From Stratiolaelaps scimitus (lineage: Eukaryota; Arthropoda; Arachnida; Mesostigmata; Laelapidae), in the NCBI GenBank assembly GCA_019614645.1, contig JABWDB010000018.1, forward strand, positions 4,146,501 through 4,210,500: 64,000 bases of DNA. Direction: 5' to 3'. A program made the translations under genes and the position numbers. The first letter of the stretch is position 1, and the number at the start of each line of letters is the position of its first letter. Below, one piece after another: positions 26,101 through 37,611 of this stretch. Below the pieces are notes generated by a model. The model had not been told where the DNA came from, did not search any database, and saw only the letters and a program-made list of their open reading frames with translations.

Positions 26101-28022
26101 CATTATACAACAGCTATGTTTTAGGTCGAGGCTAGTCGTTTGGCTTAGGCCAGTATAGTGTTTTTTTTCATTAGTATAATGACCAAAAAAGGAGAATATT
26201 TAACATTATAAAAATACACCCTGAACACCCATACTGCGAGGCCAAAACATTCTCAGAACTTAGTTAGTTATCGCATCTCTGTGACTAAGTGCACGCTGGC
26301 CCATCCACAGCGAAACGGGATCTATTGGAAAATCTTCATCTGTTGGTTTTCATGGCTAATTAACTTCTCTTATCGGCGCAATGGTATCGGGCTGTACCGT
26401 CCAATACTTCGGGATTGTGTTCAAACAGACACCCGCTGTCTGTTCGAAGCCTGCTCAATCTATAGGTCATGAAAGGACGCCATTTCTCAATACCTCTCTG
26501 CACCAGTAATCAGCTGTGGTACGTCTTCTTCCAGACGAGAACGCAGGAGCTCCTCTAAGATCTGGCAATCATCATGAATGAATATTATACTGGTTCCAAC
26601 GCCGTACAAAATGATCTCTCAGTGCCAGCGAAGTGTGCATCATAGAGATCTTGTAGACTAACGCAGTTCGCTAATTTTAATTGACTTGACGGCTCCCAGG
26701 TGCTCCGAATAAACGGTAGCATTTTGTCGTAGTCGAGCTGATTCGATTTGAGCTTCCTGAGTAATTCTCCCCTTTACTATTTGCCATGTTATCACGTTTT
26801 ACAAGTTTCAATCTGTAAAGTCGTCGTTTTTTCACTAATTTGTACCTGCTCACGTTCCCTTCGTAGGGGCCATAAGGTTCGTCATGACACGCTCATATAA
26901 CACGCATATAGTATACATTTGTACTATTCATTCACGTACGTACATTAATGCCTTGTTAAACGTTTAATATTTGACGCCACCCAACGGCGTTGTATCGTCC
27001 TACTGGCCATCTCCTAGGCGTCCGCGATCAATCAGGATTGATGTAAAAAGGGAAATCCGACGCATTAGATAAACTTCTTCATTTAGATGGACGACCCAGC
27101 GGGAGCCAGAGAAGGAGATCTGTAGGGAAAACTTGTGGTGGGAGAATGAAAATGATTCTTCCCATGGACTCCCCTAATCCTGAGCAGGTCTCCGCCCCCC
27201 CGCCCCAGCAGTCTGTAGTTTCCAAATGGGTCGTCTCCCGTACTAACGGTCGGTTTCCGGATCTCTGATACGTTTTCCTTCGGGGGAGCAGTGGGTGCTG
27301 TGCGAGAAAGACGTCCTCCGAAGTCGGCCACTGGCTGTCGGTTCATTCCCGGACGGCTCACTTTGCCTGCCTGAGCTAGACCTGAGCGGCTCTTCGACCC
27401 ACCTGGACGGACGAAGCTGTACGCCTCCTTACACTGATTCTAAATATGCGTTCATTCGGCGGCAATTTAGATAGCTTCGCTGATGTGCACCGCCGGCTCG
27501 TGCCACTGTCGCGCGAGAGTTTGTTGATAGCAGAAACTGGCTTAACTTTGCCTGCCGTAAACGATGAGTGTTTAACTAAATATATGGTAGGCATTCACGC
27601 GAACTGCCAATCAGGCGCGAGACGGCAGCTGAGACGAGAGATTTCGAGCAAAGTGCTCGCCTGGGGTTCGTTAGAATTGAATCCGAAGCGGGCGTGCTAC
27701 TTGATCTATTCATCCTCCCGGTAACAAAGCACGGAGCCATAAAGGACAAGCTAATAGTTGCATCGCATCGAATAGTAGAGATTTCCAAACAAAATGTACG
27801 ATTAGTCTAGTAACTAGATATATTGCTATTTCGAAACCTTTCCATGGTCGTTAGCTCCAGGTGTGACGAACATAGTCGTCATAAGTATCCGCATTCAAAT
27901 TTGGCCGCACTTACGAAACGTCAAATTATATTTAGTCTTAAATAGGATGAATTATGAATCTTAATATATACGTATACTTATGGCTGTATTGTCATATTTA
28001 TCGTAAGTGTAGGAATATATAA

Positions 28023-28322
28023 TTAATAAGAATAAAACTTGGAAATGTCATAGACCGGCGAATGGGTGGCGCCATCTAACGGAACACGGTTGTCAAAACG
28101 GTAACTGATGACGGTCGCGTCGTCAGCTATCTTCGACCGTGACAGTGTCCTTTCAATACTGCCCTGCGGGGATTGCACGGCAACCAGGTTCATTACACAC
28201 GGCACCCTCCCTTCGTCCAGGTCTAACTGACCTTCAATACGTATCATCGAGTAGTCATTTAGCGAAGTTAGATCGGAATAGGTTGTGCGTCCGTAACATT
28301 TGGCACCGCAAAGATCTTTCAA
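28023..28322 (-). pseudogene. Possible reverse transcriptase scrap
   Basis: A 99-codon frame contains SPQGSI and, about a dozen residues later, IADDATVISY. LINE RTs carry 'GVPQGSILGP' and then 'YADDTTVI', normally about 25-30 residues apart, so this could be a copy with an internal deletion. The flanking sequence does not add further RT motifs. The call is tentative. Confidence 0.28.
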
Positions 28323-29402
28323 GCCATTTCGCTAGCATATTAGTAAATATCAAGGGGCCAAAAAAGTTGCTGCGAGGGACTCTTTGCCTCTACGATGTGC
28401 ACTATGCCTGTAGATACGTAACGGGTGTAAACGAATGAACAAAAAATAGTTACAAATAGCAGATGTTACATTTTTCCCGATGTCTGTTGTGCTATTTCTC
28501 TGTGGCGGAGCTTCTAAACTCGGTTTGAAGTGTACTTTACTAATATTTCGTTACTGAACACTTCGTTCGTTTGGCAAGCATCCCACAGCTTTAGGTTGGT
28601 CTCAGTCGTATATTTGAATGGATAGCTACTGATAATCTAACTGTATACTTACTGATAGTAGACAGAAATAATGCTTTCTCCCGGACTATTGCTACTATGG
28701 AGCAATATATGATAATCCCATTGCCTTGGTGCATCATTATACATTCTATAATAATATCTCATAGTTTTCCAAACGTCCCGTTAAGAAAAGTGATTATGCA
28801 ATTGCAATATCGAGACAGTGGAGCGTTTTGACGCCGACTAGACGATGAAATGTGTGAGTGGATATATTAATAACTAGAACATTCATTATAATGAATACAC
28901 GAATAGAGAAATTGGTCCATATGCCTGACTCCCATGGTGGTAAGCTGTTATAGCCTATATGTGTATGACAGATAATTTGGACAAATAAACGAATATCTGT
29001 TGTCCAAACGGTGTGATTACTACGTATCGTTAATAAAATGCTTTCAAGGAGAACACATCCAGCCGCGTGTGATTATAGCAGGATTAATCGAAGCATGACA
29101 TTATACGTATAAATTCAACGCGGGCTCTTGTTCCACGCTGGTCCAGCCTTTTACGGTTATTAATCCTGTCTGAATTTTATTTATTATTATTATTGTATGT
29201 CACATTGGATGGCATCACCACAACTGCTGGAGGACCTTATCAATCATATCGTGCTCCCAGAAGCACAGGCTAGTCATTCATCATCAATATTAACAGAGCA
29301 CTGGACTAAACCAGCACTCCATCGTCTCCCGGAGGCCCATGGACAAAATATTTTTAGTAACAATTGCTATTATTAATATTGACGACAAAACAACCATACT
29401 CA
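28323..29402. other. Non-coding stretch
   Basis: AT-rich sequence with an ATT-rich tract near 29180-29196. No gene is recognised. Confidence 0.5.
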
Positions 29403-29463
29403 ATATATATATATATATATATATATAACGTGAAAATAAAATGAATAATATATATATATATAT
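29403..29463. repeat. Two (TA)n tracts
   Basis: TA tracts at about 29403-29427 and 29448-29463, separated by an AT-rich spacer. Confidence 0.85.
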
Positions 29464-29663
29464 GTAAGCGAATTAATGTTGTACAATAGTGTCAAGACGA
29501 TTATAACAATAATAATAATAATGATAGTTACAATTGATTATTTATATCATTTTAAGCCTTTCTTATTCCTACCTGAGCTAAGCCGTCTAGTTATCCGCAT
29601 TTGGCATCGAACCATCCATGGCCTGAATCGTATAGTTACACGGTGCCACTGTATCGGGTTTAT

Positions 29664-29790
29664 GTCGAGCCCGTTCGAGTGGTGCATTCGTCTACTCCTT
29701 GAAATTGAAGGAGACAGGTAGGTGCACGGGTTCGATCCTCACCGTTGCACGTTTGCATTAAAAAAAGGGGGTCCGTCCTATGAAGCAATG
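29664..29790 (+). repeat. tRNA-related repeat family B, copy 3 (best preserved)
   Basis: GTCGAGCCCGTTCGAGTGG (A-box-like) is followed by GTGCATTCGTCTACTCC. An anticodon-arm-like hairpin comes next, CTCCTT-GAAATTG-AAGGAG. Then GAGACAGGTAGGTGCACGGG leads into GGTTCGATCC, which fits the RNA polymerase III B-box consensus GGTTCGANNCC. An A-rich spacer and the shared tail GGGGTCCGTCCTATGAAGCA end the copy. The order of parts fits a tRNA-derived SINE head plus body. A clean acceptor stem and the source tRNA could not be identified. Confidence 0.75.
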
Positions 29791-31260
29791 AATTCGATTT
29801 TCCTCTTGTGGTACGCTGCGAGCATGACTTCGAACGAACGATACAGGCACCAAAGGCGCAAAAACGCGGACGGGTAAAGCTTGCCGGCGTCGGCACCTAC
29901 GGCTCACGAAGGCGGTATCTATAGCGACTTGCCATCGAGTCGGGTTCTGTTGTTGTCGCCGGGAGCTCTGCCTTCTGGCCGCCGACTGCCACTCACCGAT
30001 GGAATCTAGTTCGCGCAGTCTCGACGGGCCTGTCGTCGGGCTCGTCGCGATCTCGGTGGATTTGAGAGGGCCCTGCGAATCCCGTGGGAATGCCACCAGG
30101 ACAGGAAGGGCTATTCAGCCACTACCCTTGCTCGCTTTTCTCCACATGCCCGCTCGGACACATCGCTTGCTATCTCGATGAGCCACCCTATGACAAATCT
30201 CCTTCTGATCTATTTCTTCATTTCGGTCTCTCTCTCGCTCGCTCGCTGGCTCTTTCTCTTGAGTACGCGCGCAAACTGAACGGCGCTACATAGCTACTAC
30301 CTGTACGTATCTCTATATGTATTTGCTAATAACAAACGGCGAAGGTTACCTCCTACGGCAACGAACTGCGGCGACTCAGCCTGAGGACGGCTGGTGAGAT
30401 AGACAATACAGGCAAGAGACAATCATGTGAATTACGCATGCCATAGCAGCGACTCAACCTAGAACATGTCCTCACGAGGAACGGAAGTAGCAAATTGAAA
30501 AAAAACCATCGATTGTACGATTATGATGAAACAAATCACCCAACCTCCTTATATGGCATTCACGTGGTAATTTACTGTCTATCGAAATCGTTCCTATATG
30601 CTCGGCAAGGTAAAAGGTGGCACACAACGTAACAACTCGAGTATGGAAACAAAGCCGTAGGCAAGGAACAAACTTCAAGGATACGATATATAATTATATA
30701 TTCCATGATAATTCCGCTTGACATTGCAATTAAATGCAGTCAAAAATTTCCAACTATTAAATAACGCACGCTATGAAGTACTGCTGACATTCTAAATTGA
30801 CTATTGCATGATTCTGGTGTCCCTCCAGGTGAAATTGCATAGCCAAGGACTGAAAACCCAAATCTGCCGAACCTTCAGTATATCCATATATAGCTGTAGC
30901 TTAAGTTACGTTAGGTTTACCTACAGTCTGACGTAACAAGTAGGTGCCATATACCCATACATGTATCTTACGATTGCAGTATTCTGCTGAATTGTTCGAT
31001 TTTCTGTCGCTGCTGTCGTCCTCATGTAACTCCTTCGAACAGACATGTCTGCTGATATCCGGCCGTGTTACACGTCGGACGTGTGACGCGGAGGTTGGGC
31101 TTGTCTGCGAAACGTCAAAGAGGCCCACGGGCCGCAAATGACAGATGAGGGCGAAGGGGTCCGGGATCCCACAAGGGGGATGCGAAAGCTAGCCTTGGTA
31201 GGGTGATAAATCGATTTGGGCAGAGGATTATGGCACAAGCGACGATGCCATCCGGGAGGA

Positions 31261-31278
31261 CGCGCGCGCGCGCGCGCA
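31261..31278. repeat. (CG)n tract
   Basis: About nine alternating CG units. Such alternating purine-pyrimidine DNA can adopt Z-form, and it is rare in an AT-leaning sequence. Confidence 0.85.
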
Positions 31279-32510
31279 CTACTGCAGGTCATAATGTCAT
31301 CGATACACCTACAGGCCTCGCCTTTATTGTAGACAGACGCCGTCCTGCTTTCATTATAGACAGACGCTGTTCGTCGATGTCTGAGGTCGGTCGGGGCCTA
31401 CGCGCTCCGCTCTTAGGACACCTGCGTGGCAACCGCAGTTGCGATTGAAGACAGCCATGTTGTCCCTTGGTCGGCTGATTGGCTGGCTGTAGAAGAACGG
31501 TTGCACACACGAGCCGAGCCCGTGTGTCGGAGCTCGTGCCAATGGAAAGCCCGCACCACGAGGCAGTTTGCGTATGGCCAACGCTTTAACGAAACTAAAA
31601 TGATTTATTGCTTCCTTGTACCGCCATAATAGTCCATATAGTCGAAGTCGTCGAATTCGTTTTGTGCGGGACTGGCTTGCCTTTGCCTGCCCCGGCGATT
31701 TTTTGAAGGTAAATCTGCCACGTGTCACCATCCAGCCCTTCTGCGTAGGGCCGTTCGTCGTGTGGTCGATAAACGAAGCGCGGGGATAGTCAGCACGGAG
31801 AATAAGGCCTAATCGAACCATCTTCTATAGCTGGTGATTCTCTGTTCAAGTACTGACTGAATGTTTGGCATCTTCATTCTAATAACGGCATAATATCATC
31901 GACGTTCTTCCTTTGCGCATATAGGTGGGCGGGGGTTATTCTTCAATCACATTCGAACAACATAAATCGCGGCGAAAGCCGAAATCTTTGCTATGAAAAT
32001 CCTAAGGTGGAATTTCCCCTCACGCGAGAGGGTATATGTAGTCGCCGTTCTACGTAACTCGGCCGTATTGATCGCGCTCCTTAAGCTGTCTGCTTGATAT
32101 CCAGCAGTTGAAAGTCCAACCATCATCGAGGTTAGGCCTGTCGTCTAAAATAGTTAGGTGGAAATCTGCTTTGGTTCGGCAGGTGTTGATTACCTGAAGA
32201 GATCCATGATCACATGACAGGGCCCTTACATATATCAACGCAATATGAACTATTTGTTATGCACAACGCCACGAGTGCCGTACCCAGCATGTATTATAAC
32301 AACGACATGCACCGAAGTAGTTGGAGGCATTGGATAACCTCACGCCATTGGATGAAGTCAGTTTGTGAGACCTTCTTTTTTTACAGCAATACGTGCATGG
32401 CTCGGACGGGCCTAATATTCAGTAGACAAGATCGCAATGAAACATTTTTACCGAAACCTTCACGTAAAATTTTATTCGCCCTCTAAACAGAAACACTTGG
32501 CGAGTGTTTC

Positions 32511-32514
<4 letters not shown>

Positions 32515-32549
<35 letters not shown>

Positions 32550-32592
32550 TCTCTCTCGCTTGAGATACGTATATATATATATATATATATCA
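32515..32592. repeat. Two (TA)n tracts
   Basis: TA tracts at about 32515-32545 and 32569-32592, separated by about 23 bp. Confidence 0.85.
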
Positions 32593-34021
32593 TATAATCA
32601 CAATGAGTTGTGGTCAATGTAGAATGGTGAGTAGAACGCAAATGGTGACAACGTGATCTACAATTTTTTAACACGTACTAACTTTACTGTTACCATTCTT
32701 CTTTATGCATATAATAATTGAAATAGTCGAATAGCAATCGATTGTCCCTATGACATAACAACGTCTACATATTGAACGACTGTCAAGGCCGGGGCCATCA
32801 CTGAGACAGGACATCAGCAACTTGTGCACGGTATTGCTCGAGGTGAAGCTTCATCATCATGCTGATTATTGTGATCGTTACGTTTATCTTCGACGAGGTT
32901 GGCGACAATAGTCCCCTTGCCTTCGGGAATCTGCGGAAAAGTTTTAGCCCACGATGATTGCGGGGGGTCCTTCCATGTACGTGCTTTCCTCGCGGTCGCA
33001 GGCCTGTCTGAATGTTATCCGACGACGGCACCACCTCGAAGGACGATGTACGCTGCGTCCCTCTATTGCGAACGCGGCCCTGCAGATATTGTGGTCGCCA
33101 CAGACAGCGGGAGGTAGACAGCTGATAATTCCGTGTAATCAACATTGGGGTCCATTGTCGAATTTAGTTTCTAATTTGTATGAGTAGGGTATACCTTGTA
33201 GAGATTGCCTCGTCCATTTAGCGGAGATCCGTAGAAAATAAATGCACGCATTCGTTTAGCCATCAAGGCATTGCATTAAGCTCAGTTCACTCTCGTGTAG
33301 TCGCGACTCCCTGGTGCGAATCAAGTATAGTATACGCTAGCTTTTGATTCGATTTCTTATTTGTGTCGTTTTTTTTACTTGAGATACAATGTGTGACCTT
33401 GAACTCGTGACCTTCATAAAAAGCCATATCCTGAGCAGTCATACGATATCACAGAGCCCAAAACTACGAAATACCATGTAGCAAAGTCCAGTAATTACTT
33501 GATATGGTCATCTCGCAGAACATACGCTAATCTTGACAATGAATCGCGAGAGCATATCTTTCCCCTCATTCAGCTGTGTCATAGCTTGAATCCGTCATGT
33601 TAAATGAACTCGAATCTAACCGTGCTAATATGGTATGAATAGAATATCCAGGCCTTTGAAACATTCCGATTTTCTCGGTGATGTTGCGAAATTTCAATAT
33701 AGCGTGTGGCTTATTCTGAAATTGCACGCTAAATTGCTTTGTCTTCAAGGTCGCTGTCTCGTATTATCCAAACGTAAATAATATTCATCGCGTACCGGTA
33801 TCAACAGCGCGAATCTGTATCCGCGGCACGACGAATTTTCGGTTAGGGCTACGATTTGTTTGACCCAGAACTACAATTTGTTCTGATCAAAGTGATCTTT
33901 CGAAACGCGACAAGCTATGACCAGGAACGAATATTCCTCACTCATCAGTAATCGGTCTACAAAAACCGACAGAAACTTTAATATATGTACCCGCACCACC
34001 GTATCAGTTCTGCTAGTTTTT

Positions 34022-34306
34022 TAAAGCTGACCCCATCCCTATGTGATAGGTCTCAGCCTTAACCTTAACCCGAGGTTAACCTATATTGTATTACCATAAA
34101 GACCCGTCGGGGTCACATTTTCTCATTTCTTTTCAGCGGTAGTACCTGACACGAATCCACAGATCTAAAAAATCTAAAGTTTTCTCCGCGTGATGCACGA
34201 TTTGAACCTAAGCCTTGCACCCCCATGAAACTCATGTTGTCTACAGATCTGAAAGCCACGCGTTCTTCCTCTTTAGCAGTCGAAGACGCTCACCACTACA
34301 TAGCCC
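34022..34306 (-). repeat. Repeat family A, copy 2, possibly with tRNA-like head
   Basis: On the minus strand the body (34140 down to 34022) reads GAAAAGAAATGAG, ACCCCGACGGGTCTTTATGG, TAATAC, a GGTTAAGG-rich spacer and GCTGAGACCTATCACATAGG. It is colinear with 63192-63300. Upstream on the same strand, 34306-34244 resembles the first two thirds of a tRNA: GTAGTGGTGAGCG as D-arm, CGACTGCTAAAG as anticodon arm, then ACGCGTGG, reminiscent of tRNA-Ser(GCT). A second B-box-like GGTTCAAATC lies at about 34200-34209. The body homology is solid; the tRNA-like head is inference. Confidence 0.55.
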
Positions 34307-35863
34307 AAAGCACAGGGACAGTTCAAGGTATTAATATGATGCTGGCGTTGGCCAGCGGGTTCATTAGCTGGCAGGACATCCAGTGGGTCGTCGAATCAAA
34401 CAGCCAGAGAGGAATGACACACCAGCAGTTTGCTCAGCGACGATGGTCATCTCCCCCCTGCACCCCAAGAGCCCACTCGTAGTAAAACGTGTTTTTATCC
34501 ACAATCCTTTTAGTGGATGAGCTGGCTCACTTTGGAGCTACGCTATTCAATTTCAACGTAAATACCTACCCGGCTAGACCTCATCGTTGAACGGCCGTTG
34601 CCGGCAGTTTGCTTGTAATAAACGCTTCGCGTTTACGGTGCTTGAGAAGTCTGAGCGCACGCTCTCGTTTACCCTCCACTACATCCGCTCCGTCTGGGAT
34701 CGTGTTGGATCTAATTAGCTGGCTGCTACAAGTCAGGCGGCGGCGGCAGCCCTCATTCATTCTGACGTGGTTCGCCGTATAAAGGGTGCGTAGTTGACTC
34801 CTCCGGGGAAGGCCGCCGGGCCCTCAAGAATCCCACACGGCACATCTCTCGCGCGATAGAGATAGAAAATATAGGTAAGGCATAGATTTAGGTTGGTATC
34901 ATCCGAGGTCTTTCTCTCTCTCGCTCGGCCGCTTCGTGCACATGCAGGGCGAAAAAACCCTGTAGACAGAGGCAGCGAGAAAGATGTATGCGGAGAACGA
35001 GGTAGCCCGCTTAAATTCAAAACGGTTCTGGCCCTATTCAACACTCTTTCCAATGGCTTGACCCTTCGCCTTACCCTTCGCCTTAAGTCGCCAACAATGC
35101 GCATCGCGGACATAAGCAGTGTACTGAGTGTACGGTAAAATAGGACTGGATGCAGATCGTGCCTGCTTGACGCTGAAGGTGGTTATGTATTTTTTGTCTT
35201 TCGTCATAAACATCTTCGAATTTCCCTAGTACGCCATAGCAGCGCTTGTATAAAACGAATGAATTAAATGTGCAAGCGGTCGATTTTAGCCATCGGCCTG
35301 CCGCGCGAAACCCCGCTGCGATGATGTCACAGCGCCCGATGACGATTGCGTAGATGCAGTAATATTCAATTCGCTTAACATCAATATATCAGCGAACGGT
35401 CGATATAGTTGTGTCCGTCTAATTGATACGGTTGAATCTTTTCATATCCGTTTGACCAATACATCAGCCTTAGAACGCAGGAGCGCGTTGCCTCGTATGG
35501 GCGAGGGAGACATTCTGGACGGAACACTATCCCATCGCTTATTTGCTTAAGACTCTGATGCCGCCGCGGATGCATGATCGTAGATGGCTGTAATTGCCTC
35601 AGGTTGGCAGACTACGCCGTCTGCAAGATATTTCTGGGTTCTGCCTAGGCTCACCGTCCCGTCAAATGCTACCCGAGAGTTAGGCACCCGCTGCATTGCA
35701 TGATCTTCTCGGCTAAAAATAGCGTCGGTCCCTACATGCGAAACAGGATGACTTAGTAACGACCGGTGACATATACTACACAGGAGATCAGTGCGGCTTC
35801 TTCGGCGGGTGAGGTACACCACTCGGTGCTGCTCGTCGTTGTCAAAGTATATGTCCTTACTGT
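34307..35863. other. Non-coding stretch downstream of the coding exon
   Basis: If the gene at 35951-37611 continues on the minus strand, this is probably intron or holds further exons I cannot recognise. The 118-codon minus frame at 34757-35113 is Arg-rich at its start and has no domain. Confidence 0.4.
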
Positions 35864-35887
35864 TTATATATATATATATATATATAT
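35864..35887. repeat. (TA)n microsatellite
   Basis: Uninterrupted TA tract just inside the presumed intron after the splice donor at 35950. Confidence 0.85.
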
Positions 35888-35944
35888 GCCAGGTAGGCAT
35901 CCACCATAAGTAGCTACGAAGTAAATCCCTGTAAAGGTATCTGC

Positions 35945-35953
35945 ACTCACCAG
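35945..35953 (-). other. 5' splice donor of the coding exon
   Basis: On the minus strand CTG|GTGAGT matches the consensus donor well. It explains why the frame ends with a TGA inside the donor itself (TGGTGAGT). Confidence 0.7.
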
Positions 35954-37611
35954 AAGCGTACGGTGTTTCCTTCATGGCGTTGTCGGTTCGAGGAAATGAT
36001 GGAGGTTGCGGAACAATTATTATTATTATTGTGGCTGTTACTGCTGGCACTATTAAAATTGTTATTGTTGTTTAGGTTGGCACTCGTTGGGAGCTGTTGT
36101 TGGTTGCTGTTGATATTACTGTTGCTATCGGTGTTCGTCGTCACTGTGGTAGCATTGTTATCCTGTATCCGGTTCGTTGTCAGGGACAACACCGTGTTGT
36201 TACTACTGTCCACACAGTCTTCGCATTCTTGTTGCACATTGTGATGATGATGTGATCCATTTTGGTGTTGTTGCTGTTCAGGTTGTTGTTGTTGTTGATG
36301 ATGGCCAATGTTGAGGTTGTTGTTAGTACTGTTGTCGTTGTCGACTCGGAGGTTGGTATCAATGGGGACCTCGGCGTCCGTCTCCATGGGCACCGGCTGC
36401 AACTTCGTCAGGGGGCCGACGGAGCTGAGCGACGCACGCTGCAATCGCTGCTGGTTCAGGCTGCCTGGAGGGCCCAAGGGACACGGGCCCTCCGGGACGA
36501 TTCCCCCGGACTCCCACTGCACGGCTAGCGCGGGTGGATGAGCCAAGGGGGTATCTACTCCGCCGACGCTGCCGAAGCGCGACGCGACGGCGAGATCGAG
36601 ACGGCCGTGACTGCCGGCCGATGTCTGCTGAAGCCCCTGGAGACTGCCACCCTGAAGCGGTTGGCCAGAAACGCCGATGCCACCCTGGCTGGGCTGCTGT
36701 GAACTCAACTCCACAAGATTTCTGTTGCACGTTGCTGTGTTGAAGAGCAGGTGATCTACGCTTGTCGAGTCGCCCCTTGCTCCCGGTGCCACCGGCAAAC
36801 TCGGCCGGTGGTAGACCTCGGCGTCGACCGACCGTGACGACTTGGACATGGCCTGGAAGATGTCGCGACGTCGTTTATGATCGCCGCTACGCGTTGATAC
36901 GCCGGCAAGAAGCGATGACGTGCCGGCGACTACTCCAGATTGCTGCTGCTGCTGTTGCTGCAACTGATGCTGCTGTAGCTGCTGCTGTTGCTGTCGTAGC
37001 ACGAGGTTATCCGAGGAGCTGAGGACGAACTTGCAGTTGGCAGGGGTCAGGGAGGACAGGGCTGAGGTCGGCGTGGCGATGGTGCTCGAAAGCGAACAGA
37101 TTGATGCTAAAGACGAATGTGCTACGGGATTGTGTAGAGGATTGCTTGGGTTTTGCTGCTGCTGCTGCTGGCTGAGAGAAGCTGCTTGCAAGCTGCACGA
37201 GTTGAGGGAGGTCTGGCTGTGCGCTGAGATGATCGGTTGCTCGAGTAAAGAGGACACTGAGTCCCTGCACGGGCTGAGGGGCCGGCTCAAAGGTGATTGT
37301 TGATGCTGTTGTTGCTGCTGTTGCTGAGAAAACGTCGGTGGCTGATGGTGGTGATGTTGCTGTTGCGGCAACTGTTGCATCTGCTGCTGCTGCTGTTGTG
37401 TTGTGCTGCTCAGGCTCGTGCTGTTTTGATGTGCTAATAAGGACTGTGCTGGATGGCCTGAATGGCCTACGTGGCTTGTATTGTGGCTGTGGCTGGCTAT
37501 ATGCGTGGCGGCTGTGGCCGCCGTAACGCCGGGCGAGTGACTCCGTCCGGCATGGTTCGAAGCTGCCGGCTTCGGGCTCGCTGGCGGATTTAGTGGCCCC
37601 GGTGACGTCAT
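35951..37611 (-). CDS. Gln/Asn/His/Ser-rich protein, first coding exon (partial gene)
   Basis: I do not recognise this gene. The frame runs 554 codons from the first ATG (37609-37611; TGA lies in frame at about 37666-37668) to a splice donor. The exon ends CTG and the intron begins GTGAGT at 35950, so the codon at the junction is split (phase 2) and the frame's own stop lies in the intron. Residues 1-60 are Pro/Ser/His-rich (MTSPGPLNPPASPKP). Gln runs lie at about 72-89, 96-105, 148-153, 207-224 and 439-448, with His runs at 86-89 and 454-457. A basic patch HKRRRDIF at about 245-252 could be a nuclear signal. About 421-545 is Asn/Ser/Thr-rich. The start context is weak (T at -3), so an upstream coding exon is possible. 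Such composition is typical of arthropod transcriptional regulators and RNA-binding proteins. No DNA-binding domain is visible in this exon, so the conserved domain probably lies in later exons. Confidence 0.8.

Larger units (their letters stand above)
23264..28022. other. Non-coding stretch with simple repeats
   Basis: It holds a (TTGG)n tract (about 23367-23384), (TA)n tracts (about 24749-24761 and 24799-24828) and a short tandem repeat (26036-26100). A GC-richer island at 27080-27780 has frames of 70-92 codons on both strands (for example 27083-27361 minus, Pro/Gly/Arg-rich). I see no domain, and no splice pair that decides which strand, if either, is coding. Confidence 0.45.
29791..34021. 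other. Non-coding stretch with simple repeats
   Basis: It holds a (CG)n tract (about 31261-31278) and (TA)n tracts (about 32515-32545 and 32569-32592). A 155-codon minus-strand frame at 31354-31821 lies over competing frames on the other strand and shows no domain. No gene is supported. Confidence 0.45.

Noticed and set aside
31354..31821. 155-codon minus-strand frame
   Set aside because: No domain, no splice context, competing frames on the opposite strand.
33380..33480. tRNA-like stretch on the minus strand (GAGTTCAAGGTCAC with a D-arm-like part upstream)
   Set aside because: The stems do not pair well enough for a tRNA, and I found no second copy to support a SINE.
35963..37526. Leu/Val-rich plus-strand frames
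   Set aside because: They are antisense shadows of the CAG/CAA-rich minus-strand exon.
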